In this document: positions 24,934 through 34,042 of the stretch, one piece after another
Layout: each line of letters starts with the position of its first letter
How positions within the stretch are numbered: the stretch's first letter is position 1
NCBI RefSeq assembly: GCF_040640155.1
Contig: NZ_JBFABE010000004.1
Location: forward strand, 62,001 to 126,000
Reading direction: 5' to 3'
Length of the DNA stretch: 64,000 bases
Origin: Streptosporangium sp040640155
Lineage (GTDB): Bacteria; Actinomycetota; Actinomycetes; Streptosporangiales; Streptosporangiaceae
Program-made: the position numbers and the translations under genes
The notes under the pieces: model-generated
The model's database searches: none
What the model saw: the letters and a program-made list of their open reading frames with translations, nothing else
Told to the model about the DNA's origin: nothing

Positions 24934-25644
24934 GTGAGTGACCACATCCCCGAACCGCCCGAGGTCGCGCGCGAGGTCTTCACCGGCGACGCCTGGGCGA
25001 GGGCGCAGGCGTTCGCGGAGCTGCTCGCCGGTCCAGGAGTGGTACGCGGGCTGCTCGGCCCCCGGGAGGTGCCGCGCCTGTGGGACCGGCACCTGCTCAA
25101 CTGCGCGGTGGTCGCCGAGGTCGTACGTCCGGATGTGCGCCTGGTCGACATCGGTTCGGGCGCCGGCCTGCCGGGCCTGGTCCTGGCGATCGTACGGCCG
25201 GACATCACCGTCACCCTGCTGGAGCCGCTGCTGCGTCGCACGGTCTTCCTGGAGGAGTGCGTGGCGACCCTGGAACTCGGCAACGTCGAGGTGTTGCGCG
25301 GCCGCGCGGAGGAGTTCGCGGGAAAGCGGGAATTCGATGTCGCCTCGGCCCGGGCGGTGGCGCCGTTGGGGCGTCTGCTGAAATGGTCGTTGCCGCTGTT
25401 GCGGGAGGGAGGCGAGTTGCTGGCCATGAAGGGCGAGCGTGCCGCCGAGGAACTGGCGGACGCCAAGGAGCAATTGCACACGAGTGCCGTCCAAACCGCC
25501 GAGCTCGCATCGGTCGGGCACGGTAAGGTCGAGCCGCCCGCAACTCTCATCCGGGTGGTCGCCGGTCGCGCTCCCGAGGGGGCGCGGAAGGCCTCCGGCC
25601 GGAAGGATCGCGCCTCGCGGAGCAAGCGCGAAGCCAGTGGATGA
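24934..25644 (+). CDS. rsmG: 16S rRNA (guanine527-N7)-methyltransferase
   Basis: A 236-residue methyltransferase that modifies G527 in the 530 loop; its loss gives low-level streptomycin resistance in Streptomyces. The SAM motif is LVDIGSGAGLPGL near residue 70 and the catalytic region 'VASARAVAPL' is present. The C-terminus is a basic tail. GTG start with GGGAAGAG upstream. First gene of the rsmG-parA-parB group. Confidence 0.95.
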   Translation: MSDHIPEPPEVAREVFTGDAWARAQAFAELLAGPGVVRGLLGPREVPRLWDRHLLNCAVVAEVVRPDVRLVDIGSGAGLPGLVLAIVRPDITVTLLEPLLRRTVFLEECVATLELGNVEVLRGRAEEFAGKREFDVASARAVAPLGRLLKWSLPLLREGGELLAMKGERAAEELADAKEQLHTSAVQTAELASVGHGKVEPPATLIRVVAGRAPEGARKASGRKDRASRSKREASG

Positions 25645-25822
25645 ACCGAGCAAAGCGAGTACGAGGCCAGTGAACGACCGTGCGCATTCGATCATCGGCG
25701 CGACGAGCGGTCTCGGCTGGCCGGGGCACTCCGCGGCTCCGCCACATGGACGCCTTTCCGGTCTCGGCTGGCCGGCACCGGCTTCCGGTGCCCATGTCAG
25801 GCCGGTTGAAAGGACGACGCCC

Positions 25823-26767
25823 GTGACCCAGACCCCCCTTAACCCCGGCGACTCGCCGCTGGTACGAGAGGCACTCAGTTCAGTGGTTTCACGTGAAACA
25901 TCGGCCCAGAAGACCGCCGCCACCAATGGAACCAGCGCCGCTCCCGGGGCCGTCGCCGGTGCCCGGGACGGAGACTGGCCCCGGCCCGCCAAGACGCGGA
26001 TCTTCACCGTGGCCAACCAGAAGGGCGGGGTCGGCAAGACCACGACCTCGGTCAACCTCGCCGCGGCGCTGTCCATGCACGGCCAGCGGGTCCTCGTGGT
26101 CGACCTCGACCCGCAGGGCAACGCCTCGACGGCCCTGGCCGTCGAGCACCGGGGCGACGTCCCGGACATGTACAAGGTCCTCGTGGAGGACCTGCCGCTC
26201 GCGGAGGCGGTGAAGGAGGTCCCGGACATGCCGGGCCTCTACTGCGCTCCCGCCACCATCGACCTGGCCGGTGCCGAGATCGAGCTGGTCTCCATGGTCG
26301 CCCGGGAGGCTCGCCTCCAGCGGGCGCTGGCCGCGTACGACGCCGTCACGTTCGACTACATCCTCATCGACTGCCCGCCGTCGCTCGGCCTGCTGACCGT
26401 CAACGCGCTGATGGCCGCGAACGAGCTGCTGATCCCGATCCAGTGCGAGTACTACGCCCTGGAAGGTCTCGGCCAGCTGCTGAGGAACGTCGATCTGGTG
26501 CGGGCCCACCTGAACCCCACCCTCGACCTCTCCACCATTCTCATGACCATGTACGACGGGCGTACCCGACTGGCCTCGCAGGTGGCCGAGGAGGTCCGCT
26601 CGCACTTCGGCGCCACCGTGCTGAGCACGCTGATCCCCCGGAGCGTGCGGGTCTCCGAGGCGCCCAGCTACGGTCAGTCCGTCATGACCTACGACCCGGG
26701 CTCCAGCGGAGCGATGGCCTACATGGACGCCGCGCGAGAGATCGCTTACCGCGCTGTGACCGTATGA
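25823..26767 (+). CDS. parA: Chromosome partitioning ATPase ParA
   Basis: A 314-residue Walker-type ATPase that positions the ParB-origin complex. Deviant Walker A KGGVGKTT at residues 67-74; 'LIDCPPSLG' and 'IPIQCEYYALEGL' follow. GTG 25823 is preferred (AAAGGA eight bases upstream); an in-frame GTG at 25671 would add about 50 residues. A parS site lies inside the coding sequence near the N-terminus. Confidence 0.95.
   Translation: MTQTPLNPGDSPLVREALSSVVSRETSAQKTAATNGTSAAPGAVAGARDGDWPRPAKTRIFTVANQKGGVGKTTTSVNLAAALSMHGQRVLVVDLDPQGNASTALAVEHRGDVPDMYKVLVEDLPLAEAVKEVPDMPGLYCAPATIDLAGAEIELVSMVAREARLQRALAAYDAVTFDYILIDCPPSLGLLTVNALMAANELLIPIQCEYYALEGLGQLLRNVDLVRAHLNPTLDLSTILMTMYDGRTRLASQVAEEVRSHFGATVLSTLIPRSVRVSEAPSYGQSVMTYDPGSSGAMAYMDAAREIAYRAVTV
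25885..25900. other. parS site within parA
   Basis: GTTTCACGTGAAAC core with one mismatch in the 16-mer (first base G). ParB binding site located in the first codons of parA. Confidence 0.9.
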
Positions 26768-26838
26768 GCGCCGGGAGCGCCGCGGCAGTCGCCGCGGACA
26801 TGTCAGTCTGGGTGTCACCTTGAGCGTCGGGAGGGGCC

Positions 26839-27828
26839 GTGAGTAAGCAACCGAGGGGACTTGGCAGGGGTCTGGGGGCGCTGATCCCGACAGGTCCGGC
26901 CGTCGTCGCGGAACCACCGGCGTCGATGACCGCGACGCTGGTCGCCCCCGAGCCGATCACCCCCGAGCCGGTCGTGCCTGAGCAGGCCGGCCCCCGGCCG
27001 GTCGTGGGCGCCTACTTCCTCGAGATCCCGGTCGAGGACATCCTTCCCAACCCGCGTCAGCCCCGGGACGTCTTCGCCGAGGAGGCCCTGAAGGAACTGG
27101 CCGCCTCGATCAGCGAGGTCGGCCTGCTGCAGCCGATCGTGGTGCGCGCGGCGGGCGAGGGAAAATATGAGCTGATCATGGGCGAGCGACGCTGGCGCGC
27201 CTCCAAGCTGGCCGGCCTCTCCGAGATCCCCGCGATCGTCCGCAGCACCCAGGAGGACAAGCTCCTGCTCGACGCCCTGATCGAGAACCTCCAGCGCGAG
27301 CAGCTCAACGCCCTGGAGGAGGCGGCGGCGTACCGCCAGCTGCTCGACGACTTCGGCGCGACCCACGAGCAGCTCGCCACCCGCATCGGCCGCTCCCGCT
27401 CGCACGTGACCAACACGATCCGCCTGCTGAACCTCCCGGCCGCGGTGCAGCGCAGTGTGGCGGCGGGCACGATCAGCGCCGGGCACGCCAAGGCTCTCCT
27501 GCGGCTGGAGGATCCCGCCGCTCAGGAGCATCTCGCCAACCGGATCAAGGCGGAACTGCTCTCGGTCCGCGCGGTGGAGGAGATCGCCGCCGTCGGCGAC
27601 GCGAAGGCGGCCCCGGCGCCGACCCCGCGGGCCCCCCGGGCGAAGCCCGCCGAGGAGCCCGCCCTGCGGCACCTGGCCGACCGGCTCTCCGACCGCTTCG
27701 AGACCCGCGTGAAGGTCGACTTCGGTCGCCGCAAGGGACGCATCGTGGTGGAGTTCGCGACCATCGACGATCTGGAGCGCATCATCGGGACGATGGCTCC
27801 CGGGTCGCTGCAACCCACGGACGGATGA
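26839..27828 (+). CDS. parB: Chromosome partitioning protein ParB
   Basis: A 329-residue CTP-dependent clamp. The N-terminus (RGLGRGLGALIP) contacts ParA; the CTP-binding domain has 'NPRQPRD' and GERRWRA at 115-121; 'ENLQREQLNALEEA' follows; the helix-turn-helix 'RIGRSRSHVTNTIRLLNLP' recognises parS; a C-terminal dimer domain ends the protein. GTG start with GGAGGGG upstream. Confidence 0.97.
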   Translation: MSKQPRGLGRGLGALIPTGPAVVAEPPASMTATLVAPEPITPEPVVPEQAGPRPVVGAYFLEIPVEDILPNPRQPRDVFAEEALKELAASISEVGLLQPIVVRAAGEGKYELIMGERRWRASKLAGLSEIPAIVRSTQEDKLLLDALIENLQREQLNALEEAAAYRQLLDDFGATHEQLATRIGRSRSHVTNTIRLLNLPAAVQRSVAAGTISAGHAKALLRLEDPAAQEHLANRIKAELLSVRAVEEIAAVGDAKAAPAPTPRAPRAKPAEEPALRHLADRLSDRFETRVKVDFGRRKGRIVVEFATIDDLERIIGTMAPGSLQPTDG

Positions 27829-27833
27829 CCCCG

Positions 27834-27857
27834 CTCGCGGTCCGGATCGACCGCGAG
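27834..27857 (+). terminator. Hairpin after parB
   Basis: Nine-base stem CTCGCGGTC / GACCGCGAG with a 6-base loop, five bases past the parB stop. No T-run. Confidence 0.5.
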
Positions 27858-28111
27858 ACGGACAACGGACCTCGCGCCGGAGGCGAGTGATCGAACCGTC
27901 TGAGTGACACCCTCCCGGAAGGCGCCGGTCCTGGCGCCTCCCCCGGATGCCCTCGCCCTCTACCGGCGCCTTCTTCCCGACCCCTTCCGGCGGAGCGTCA
28001 GGACGCCTCCCCTTCCGGAACCCACTCTCCGGCACGCACACGGCTGTTCCGGAGGACCCCTGTTCGGAGGGTGAGGCCTCGCTCGTGCCGTGCCCGCCGG
28101 ACGATCGCCGT

Positions 28112-28127
28112 TGTTTCACGTGAAACA
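28112..28127. other. parS site
   Basis: Perfect TGTTTCACGTGAAACA; the dyad extends to CCGTTG/CAACGG, making a 24-base palindrome (28108-28131). Confidence 0.95.
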
Positions 28128-28368
28128 ACGGCTGCCGGCCTTTCCCGCCGTCCGCCAAACGGCATCGCTTCCGTGTCGACCACCCCGGCCAACGACCACC
28201 GGTCATCCGGTGGCAGCCTCTGTCGTTCGTTCACGGAGAACTCGGCGCCCGTACGGACACCGTGCTTGGGGTAGGGGGTGCGGCGCCGCTTCCACGGGAG
28301 CCCGCGTCACGCCCCCTGTGACAAGGTGCCGCCCGCCTTCCTGGTCGTCTCCGCGCCTGCAGGGGCGA

Positions 28369-28384
28369 TGTTTCACGTGAAACA
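28369..28384. other. parS site
   Basis: Perfect TGTTTCACGTGAAACA. Confidence 0.95.
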
Positions 28385-28505
28385 CGGCGCAGCCGCGAGC
28401 GGTTCCCCTCGGGCGACAACCGTGAGGCGGCTCCGGGAGGATTCCCGCGTGCGTCGAATCCCGTGCGGGCCGATGGAGCGCTCACCGTCCACGGGTCACG
28501 GTTCA

Positions 28506-28521
28506 TGTTTCACGTGAAACA
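28506..28521. other. parS site
   Basis: Perfect TGTTTCACGTGAAACA, eight bases before the end of the threonine aldolase gene. Confidence 0.95.
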
Positions 28522-28529
28522 CGGACGGG

Positions 28530-29588
28530 TCAGGAGCCGGTGGCTCCACGGACGGCGAGCGTGATGTCGGCGACGAAGGCGTCGATGTGCTCGGGGGTGG
28601 TGTCGAAGGCGGTCACCCAGCGGACCACGTTCTCGGTGGCGTCCCAGACGTGGAAGAGGTACCGCTGCATCAACTCCACGATGGCCTTCTCCGGGAGGGC
28701 GGCGAAGACGGCATTGGACTGCACGGGATGGCGGAGGGAGACACCGGGAAGATCCGCGACTCCCCCGGCCAGCCGGTGGGCCATGGCGTTCGCGTGGGCG
28801 GCATTGTCACGCCAGAGATCGTCGGTGAGGAGGGCGGTCAACTGGGCGGAGACGAAACGCATCTTGGAGGCGAGCTGCATGCCCTGCTTGCGGAGGAACG
28901 GCGCCGAGCCGTCCAGCTCGGGGCGGAGGATCACGAGCGCCTCGGCACCCAGGGCCCCGTTCTTGGTGGCACCGAAACTGAGGAGGTCCACGCCCGCGTC
29001 CGTGGTCAGGGACCGCAGGGAGCAACCCAGTTCGGCCGCGGCATTGGCCAGACGGGCACCGTCCATGTGCAGGAAGAGGCCGTGCGCGTGCGCGAACTCC
29101 GCCAGCTCCGCGATCTCGGCCGCCGTGTAGCAGGTGCCGCACTCGGTCACCTGGGAGATGGAGACGACGCGAGGCTGGGAGTGCTGGATGTTGCCCAGCG
29201 CTCCCAGTTCGCCCCGGAGATCCTCGGGGGAGATCTTGCCGTCCGCCGTGGGGAGGGGGATCAGCTTGGTGCCCAGCACGCGTTCCGCGGCCCCGCCCTC
29301 GTTGGTGTTGATGTGGGCGGTGGCCGGGCAGAGCACCGCATCGTAGGGGCGGAGCGCCAGCCCGAGTCCCACGACGTTGGCTCCGGTGCCGTTGAACATC
29401 GGATAGGTGGTCGCCCGGGGACCGAACACGTCACGGAAGGCGTCTTCCATCGCCGTGGTCCAGACGTCCCCACCGTACGCGGGAGCGTCACCGGTGTTCG
29501 CTTCAAGGATGGCCGCGAGCACCGCGGGGTGCACTCCCGCATGGTTGTCGCTGGCGAAGCTTTTGGGGAATCGAGTCGAGGTCAGCAC
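28530..29588 (-). CDS. Low-specificity threonine aldolase family protein
   Basis: A 352-residue PLP enzyme of the beta-eliminating lyase group that splits threonine or allo-threonine to glycine and acetaldehyde. 'FNGTGANVVGL' binds the cofactor phosphate, 'HMDGARLANAA' holds the Asp contacting the pyridine, and 'SFGATKNGALGAE' carries the PLP lysine (Lys209). GTG 29588 is chosen: the box TACGCT ends six bases upstream, which suits a leaderless transcript. An open frame continues upstream without family similarity. Confidence 0.88.
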   Translation of the reverse strand: MLTSTRFPKSFASDNHAGVHPAVLAAILEANTGDAPAYGGDVWTTAMEDAFRDVFGPRATTYPMFNGTGANVVGLGLALRPYDAVLCPATAHINTNEGGAAERVLGTKLIPLPTADGKISPEDLRGELGALGNIQHSQPRVVSISQVTECGTCYTAAEIAELAEFAHAHGLFLHMDGARLANAAAELGCSLRSLTTDAGVDLLSFGATKNGALGAEALVILRPELDGSAPFLRKQGMQLASKMRFVSAQLTALLTDDLWRDNAAHANAMAHRLAGGVADLPGVSLRHPVQSNAVFAALPEKAIVELMQRYLFHVWDATENVVRWVTAFDTTPEHIDAFVADITLAVRGATGS

Positions 29589-29809
29589 ACGGTCAGCGTA
29601 AGGGGGAGGCCGGACCGCCTTCGCCCGCGTTCCGGCCCCGTCCCTCAGCTCACCTCGTCGTGCCGTCGGCCCGGTTCGTGCTCTCCCCGGTCGCCGGTCC
29701 CGGCCGCAGTCGAAGATCCGCCTGCCGGAAGGCACGCCCGGCCGATGACTCCCCTCCCCGAGGACCCTGCCGAGCGAGGGGCACGCCTGCCGGGAGGGAG
29801 GGAGCGGGG

Positions 29810-30763
29810 TCAGGCTCCCCGGGCGGCGGCCTGCTCCAGCAACACCCGGCACAGGGCACCGAGGTCGTCTCCGGCCGCCTCGGCCGCCATGGGAAGCAGG
29901 GAGGTCTCTGTCATACCGGGGGCGACGTTCACCTCCAGGAAATGCGGCAGCCCGTCGGCGTCGACGATCAGGTCGGTGCGGGAGACGTCCCGGAGACCGA
30001 GGGCGGTGTGCGCGGTCACGGCCATCTCGGCGCAGGCCGCCGAGGCCTCGGGCGAGAGGCGTGCCGGAGCGAAGAACTCGGTGTGCCCGGCGGTGTAGCG
30101 GGCCGCGTAGTCGTACACCCCCTCGTTGGGGACGATCTCCACCGGCGGGAGGGCCACGGGCCCGTCCCCGAGGTCCACCACGGAGACGGCCACCTCGACA
30201 CCCTCGATGCAGCGCTCGATCAGCGCGGTGTCACCGTAGGCGAAACACCCGACCATGGCCGCGGGAAGCTCCTCGGCGGAACGGACGACCGAGGCGCCGA
30301 GCGCCGACCCGCCCCGGGACGGCTTGACGAAGAGCGGCAGACCGAGCCGGTCGACGATACGGGCCAGCACCGCGGAGGCGCCGAGATCGTGGAAGGTCTC
30401 CTTGGGCAGGGTGACCGACGCGGGGGTGCGCAGCCCGACCGAACGGACGACCGTCTTGGCGGTGGGCTTGTCGTAGGCGACCCGGCAGGCGTCGGGGCCG
30501 GCGCCCACGTAGGGGATGGAGAGGAGCTCCAGCACCGAGCGGATGGCGCCGTCCTCTCCGGCGCCGCCGTGCAGGGTCACGAAGACCGCGTCCGGCGGGT
30601 CCGCGAGCACGGCGGGGACCAGTGACGCGTCGGTGTCCCTGGTCTCCACGGAGATGCCCGCTCCCCGCAGCACCTCGCTCACCCGGCGGCCCGAACGCAG
30701 CGAGACCTCCCGCTCGTAGGACAGGCCGCCCGCCAGGACGAGCACGTGGCCCAGATCACTCAT
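29810..30763 (-). CDS. ddl: D-alanine--D-alanine ligase (ATP-grasp)
   Basis: A 317-residue ligase that joins two D-Ala for peptidoglycan. 'VLAGGLSYEREVSLRSG' is the N-terminal family motif, 'VFVTLHGGAGEDGAIR' holds the His-Gly loop, and 'FVKPSRGGSALGAS' and 'FLEVNVAPGMTETSLLP' form the ATP and metal sites. All usual features are present. It may be a second ligase besides the one in the mur region; that cannot be judged here. GGAGG precedes ATG 30763. Confidence 0.88.
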   Translation of the reverse strand: MSDLGHVLVLAGGLSYEREVSLRSGRRVSEVLRGAGISVETRDTDASLVPAVLADPPDAVFVTLHGGAGEDGAIRSVLELLSIPYVGAGPDACRVAYDKPTAKTVVRSVGLRTPASVTLPKETFHDLGASAVLARIVDRLGLPLFVKPSRGGSALGASVVRSAEELPAAMVGCFAYGDTALIERCIEGVEVAVSVVDLGDGPVALPPVEIVPNEGVYDYAARYTAGHTEFFAPARLSPEASAACAEMAVTAHTALGLRDVSRTDLIVDADGLPHFLEVNVAPGMTETSLLPMAAEAAGDDLGALCRVLLEQAAARGA

Positions 30764-31304
30764 CAGTTACCTCCAGCGTCCAGGCCCCGGCCCCGGGGCC
30801 GGGGAGAAACGCGGCGCGTTGCCGCACGAATCGGTGACGTCTCCGGTGGCGACGGTGACCGGGCCACCACACGGAGCGGCGGTCCCCCTCGCCACCGGGC
30901 CGGCGGCGAGGAACCTCGCCGCGCGTCGGCGCAGAAGGTCACCGTACGGCACCGGCGGGGGGAGCTCGTGCCGCCGGTCCCCCCGAACGGAAAGCGCCCC
31001 CGAGACGGTCTGCGAGACGCTCGCCGTCACGAGTCCCGGAGCGCCCGGACGCTCGTCGTCACGGGACGTGGGCCGGTCCGGGACTCACCGGTGCCGGCGG
31101 CGGATCACCACCCGGACGGACCGCGAGCCGGACGGGTTCACGCCCGGACGGCCACGGGCCGGAGCGAACGCCGGACGGACCGCCCGAACGTCCCCGTCCG
31201 CACAAACCGTCCGCACAAACCGTCCGCACAAACCGTCCGCACGGACCGCCCGGGCGGGGCCCCTGGAGCGGGACCGCCCGGACGGACCGCCGGAACACGA
31301 CGGG
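30764..31304. other. Gene-free GC-rich region
   Basis: I see no gene here. The last 180 bases are rich in repeated GGACGGACCG-type words and contain a 13-base tandem repeat (listed separately). Reading frames over it are long only because of base composition. Confidence 0.5.
31196..31243. repeat. 13-base tandem repeat
   Basis: The unit CACAAACCGTCCG occurs three times in a row (31201-31213, 31214-31226, 31227-31239), flanked by partial copies. Confidence 0.85.
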
Positions 31305-32633
31305 TCAGGCGAGGTCGGGCGCGGGGGTGTCGACCCCGGCCCGCTCCGGGGACGACCCGGTGCCGAAGGTGTCGCGCAGGCGGAGCTCCTGCTCGATCAC
31401 GCCGGCCAGGCGGCGGACGCCCTCCCGGATGCGGTCGGGCTCCGGATAGCAGTAGGAGAGCCGCATGTGCCGCGCGCCGCTGCCGTCGGAGAAGAAACCG
31501 GTCCCCGGCACGAAGGCCACCCGCTCGGCGACGGCCCGGGGCAGGAGCGCCTTGGAGTCGAGCCCCTCGGGCAGGGTGGCCCAGACGAAGAATCCGCCCG
31601 CCGGGCGGGTCCAGGTGACGCCGTCGGGCATCAGCGCCTCCAGCGAGGTGAGCATGGTGTCGCGGCGCTCGCGGTAGAGCTCCCTGAACGTCTTGATCTG
31701 CTCGCGCCAGGGCTGCGTGGCCAGGTACTGGCCGACGGCGAGCTGGGTGAAGGAGGAGTGCGACAGCACCGCCGACTCCATCGCCAGCACCAGCTTCTCC
31801 CGGATGGGGTGCGGGGCGAGCGCCCAGCCGACCCGGAAGCCCGGGGCCAGCGTCTTGGAGAACGAGCCGAGGTAGACCACGCCGTCGGCGTTGTCGGCGC
31901 GCAGCGTCCGCATGGGCTCGCCGTCGAAACCGAGCATGCCGTACGGGTTGTCCTCGACGATCAGCACGTCGGCCCGCTGGCAGATCTCCAGCACCTGCTG
32001 CCGTCGCGCGGCGCTGAGCGTGACCCCGGCGGGGTTCTGGAAGGTGGGGATCGTGTAGAGGAACTTGATCCGGTTGCCGGCGCTCTTCAGCGCGTAGATG
32101 GTCTGGGCCAGCGACTCGGGGACGATCCCCTCGGAGTCCATGGCGATGTGGATGACGTTGGCCTGGTAGGCGGCGAAGGTGCCGAGCGCCCCGACGTAGG
32201 AGGGGCCCTCGGCGAGCACCACGTCACCCGGGTCGATGAAGATCCGCGTGATCAGGTCCAGGGCCTGCTGGGAGCCGACGGTCACCACGACGTCGTCGGA
32301 GTTGGCCTCGATCCCCTCCATGCGCATGACGTCGCAGATCTGCTCGCGCAGGTGCGGGTCTCCCTGACCGGAGCCGTACTGCAGCGCGACCGTGCCGCGC
32401 CGGGCGACCAGGTCGGCGACCAGCTCGCCCACCACGTCCAGCGGGAGAGCGGTGACGTAGGGCATTCCGCCGGCGAGCGAGACCACCTCGGGCCTCGACG
32501 CGACGGAGAAGAGAGCTCGGATCTCGGAGGCGACCATCCCGGTTGCGCGGGCTGCGTAGCGGTCGACGTAGGAGTCGATACGCGAGCCCTGGGTGGGGGC
32601 GACGGCCTGACCGTGATCTTTGTTCTGGGGCAC
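31305..32633 (-). CDS. PLP-dependent aminotransferase, class I/II (LysN/2-aminoadipate type)
   Basis: A 442-residue fold-type I aminotransferase. 'VSLAGGMPYVTALPL' and 'LQYGSGQGDPHLREQI' match the 2-aminoadipate/MocR aminotransferase group; 'EDNPYGML' precedes the PLP lysine in 'YLGSFSKTLAPGFRVGW'. No DNA-binding domain is attached. GTG 32633 is chosen because GAGGAGG is six bases upstream. A dyad (32655-32670) just upstream may be an operator. Confidence 0.88.
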   Translation of the reverse strand: MPQNKDHGQAVAPTQGSRIDSYVDRYAARATGMVASEIRALFSVASRPEVVSLAGGMPYVTALPLDVVGELVADLVARRGTVALQYGSGQGDPHLREQICDVMRMEGIEANSDDVVVTVGSQQALDLITRIFIDPGDVVLAEGPSYVGALGTFAAYQANVIHIAMDSEGIVPESLAQTIYALKSAGNRIKFLYTIPTFQNPAGVTLSAARRQQVLEICQRADVLIVEDNPYGMLGFDGEPMRTLRADNADGVVYLGSFSKTLAPGFRVGWALAPHPIREKLVLAMESAVLSHSSFTQLAVGQYLATQPWREQIKTFRELYRERRDTMLTSLEALMPDGVTWTRPAGGFFVWATLPEGLDSKALLPRAVAERVAFVPGTGFFSDGSGARHMRLSYCYPEPDRIREGVRRLAGVIEQELRLRDTFGTGSSPERAGVDTPAPDLA

Positions 32634-32654
32634 GGTCCACCTCCTCGATTGTTG

Positions 32655-32670
32655 GAGCATTAAAATGCTC
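32655..32670. promoter_or_regulatory. Possible operator upstream of the aminotransferase
   Basis: GAGCATT-AA-AATGCTC, a perfect 7-base inverted repeat around two bases in an AT-rich pocket 22 bases before the start codon. Position suits repression or Lrp-type control; no regulator is adjacent. Confidence 0.45.
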
Positions 32671-32834
32671 ATGCTAGAGAAACCAGGTTACGTCAGGGGT
32701 TGCGGTCGTCCGCGTGGGGGGACGGGACCTCCTGAAACCAGGACCCGCACTGGGCTACGATGCCAGCGATGACGCCGTTTTCGCGCGTTTTTCGCCATGG
32801 CTTGCACTCGTCTCGCCAGGATTGGGGCCAACAG

Positions 32835-33455
32835 GTGTCGCGTCGGCTGGCAAACGTCACCCTCGACAATCTCGACGACCTGCCGCGCCGTTGCCGCCGG
32901 TGCGTCTTCTGGGAACTGGATCCGGTCAACGCCGAGCGGGCCGTGAAGGCCGGGGATCCCGGGCTGGAGAAGGAGGCCTGGATCTCGTCCACCCTGCTGG
33001 AGTGGGGGAGCTGCGGCAAGATCGTTTATGTGGACGGGGTGGCGGCCGGCTTCGTGCTCTACGCGCCGCCGCACTACGTGCCGCGCGCGGTGGCCTTCCC
33101 GACCTCGCCGGTCAGCGCGGACGCGGTGCTGCTGATGACCGCGCACATCATCCCGGAGTTCTCCGGCGGTGGCCTGGGCCGCATGCTGGTCCAGGGCATG
33201 GCCAAGGACCTGACCCGTCGCGGGGTACGGGCGATCGAGGCGTTCGGCGACCTGAAGTGGGAGCAGCCGGGGGCGTGCCTGATGCCCGCCGACTACCTGC
33301 TGTCCGTGGGATTCAAGACGGTGCGCCCGCACCTGCGGTTCCCGCGCCTGCGGCTGGAACTCAAGAACGCCGTCTCGTGGCGTGAGGACGTCGAGGTGGC
33401 ACTGGAGAGGCTGCTCGGGTCCATGAGCCCGGAGAGGGCCCTGCGACCCGTCTGA
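32835..33455 (+). CDS. GNAT-family acetyltransferase
   Basis: A 206-residue protein with the acetyl-CoA loop pattern 'IPEFSGGGLGRMLVQGMAKDL' (about 105-125) and a Cys-rich start (RRCRRCVFWEL). Orthologues sit between parB and the thioredoxin genes in Streptomyces. Substrate unknown. GTG 32835 is chosen; the frame also opens at 32760, but that N-terminus is atypical. Confidence 0.75.
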   Translation: MSRRLANVTLDNLDDLPRRCRRCVFWELDPVNAERAVKAGDPGLEKEAWISSTLLEWGSCGKIVYVDGVAAGFVLYAPPHYVPRAVAFPTSPVSADAVLLMTAHIIPEFSGGGLGRMLVQGMAKDLTRRGVRAIEAFGDLKWEQPGACLMPADYLLSVGFKTVRPHLRFPRLRLELKNAVSWREDVEVALERLLGSMSPERALRPV

Positions 33456-34042
33456 GGGCCGTCTGGGCCGCGCCGACGGCCCCGCAGGGACACCCCGCGG
33501 GACCGTCCCGACGCGATCACCCCCACGGGCGGCCTCGCCGGGGCCGCCCCGGCGAGACCGGGGCCGCCTCGCGAGACCGCAGCCGCCCGGATGCCCGGCA
33601 CCGCCCGGATGCCCGGCACCGCCCGGATGAGACCGCAGCCGCCCCGGTGGGACCGTGGACGGAGCGCCCCGGTGGGACCGCACCCCCGGGGTCCCCGCAT
33701 GGAGAGAGCCCCCCGCCGTGGGGGCGGGGGGCTCTCTCGTGGGTGGGTGTGCCGCTCGGAAGCGGGTGATACGGCGGGGGCCGTGGGGAGCCACCTGCCG
33801 CAGGGGGCCTGGACGATGCCCTCGAGTTCGCGGAGCGGCATGGCCTTCGGCTCGGCACCGAACGATCCGCTTCGCGAACTCTCCGTCCTATAGACGCCCG
33901 AGGCGGGAATCCGGAGTACGCCGTGACGCGTGGCCGTCACCGGATTCCCGTCGGCTCCCGCCGACGCGCGGCGTGACGCCGACCGGCCCTGTGGACCGGC
34001 CCGGAGGACGGCCCGGCCCGCGGCCCGCCGTCCCCTCCGGTG
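33456..34042. other. Gene-free region at the usual trxA position
   Basis: In Streptomyces thioredoxin A lies next to trxB here. I find no CxxC-containing thioredoxin frame in this segment. It holds an 18-base tandem repeat (CCGCCCGGATGCCCGGCA at 33583-33600 and 33601-33618, partial third copy) and a strong terminator. Confidence 0.55.
33702..33738. terminator. Bidirectional terminator between GNAT gene and trxB
   Basis: A 16-base perfect stem (GAGAGAGCCCCCCGCC and complement) with a 5-base loop between convergent genes. Confidence 0.75.

Larger units (their letters stand above)
27858..28529. other. Gene-free region carrying three parS sites
   Basis: Nearly 700 bases without a convincing gene lie between parB and the convergent threonine aldolase gene. 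Apart from the three parS sites (listed separately) I see only GC-rich spacer. The region seems kept as a ParB loading zone. Confidence 0.6.

Noticed and set aside
33293..33940. 215-codon minus-strand frame at the missing trxA place
   Set aside because: No CxxC or thioredoxin fold pattern; it overlaps the terminator and GNAT gene antisense.
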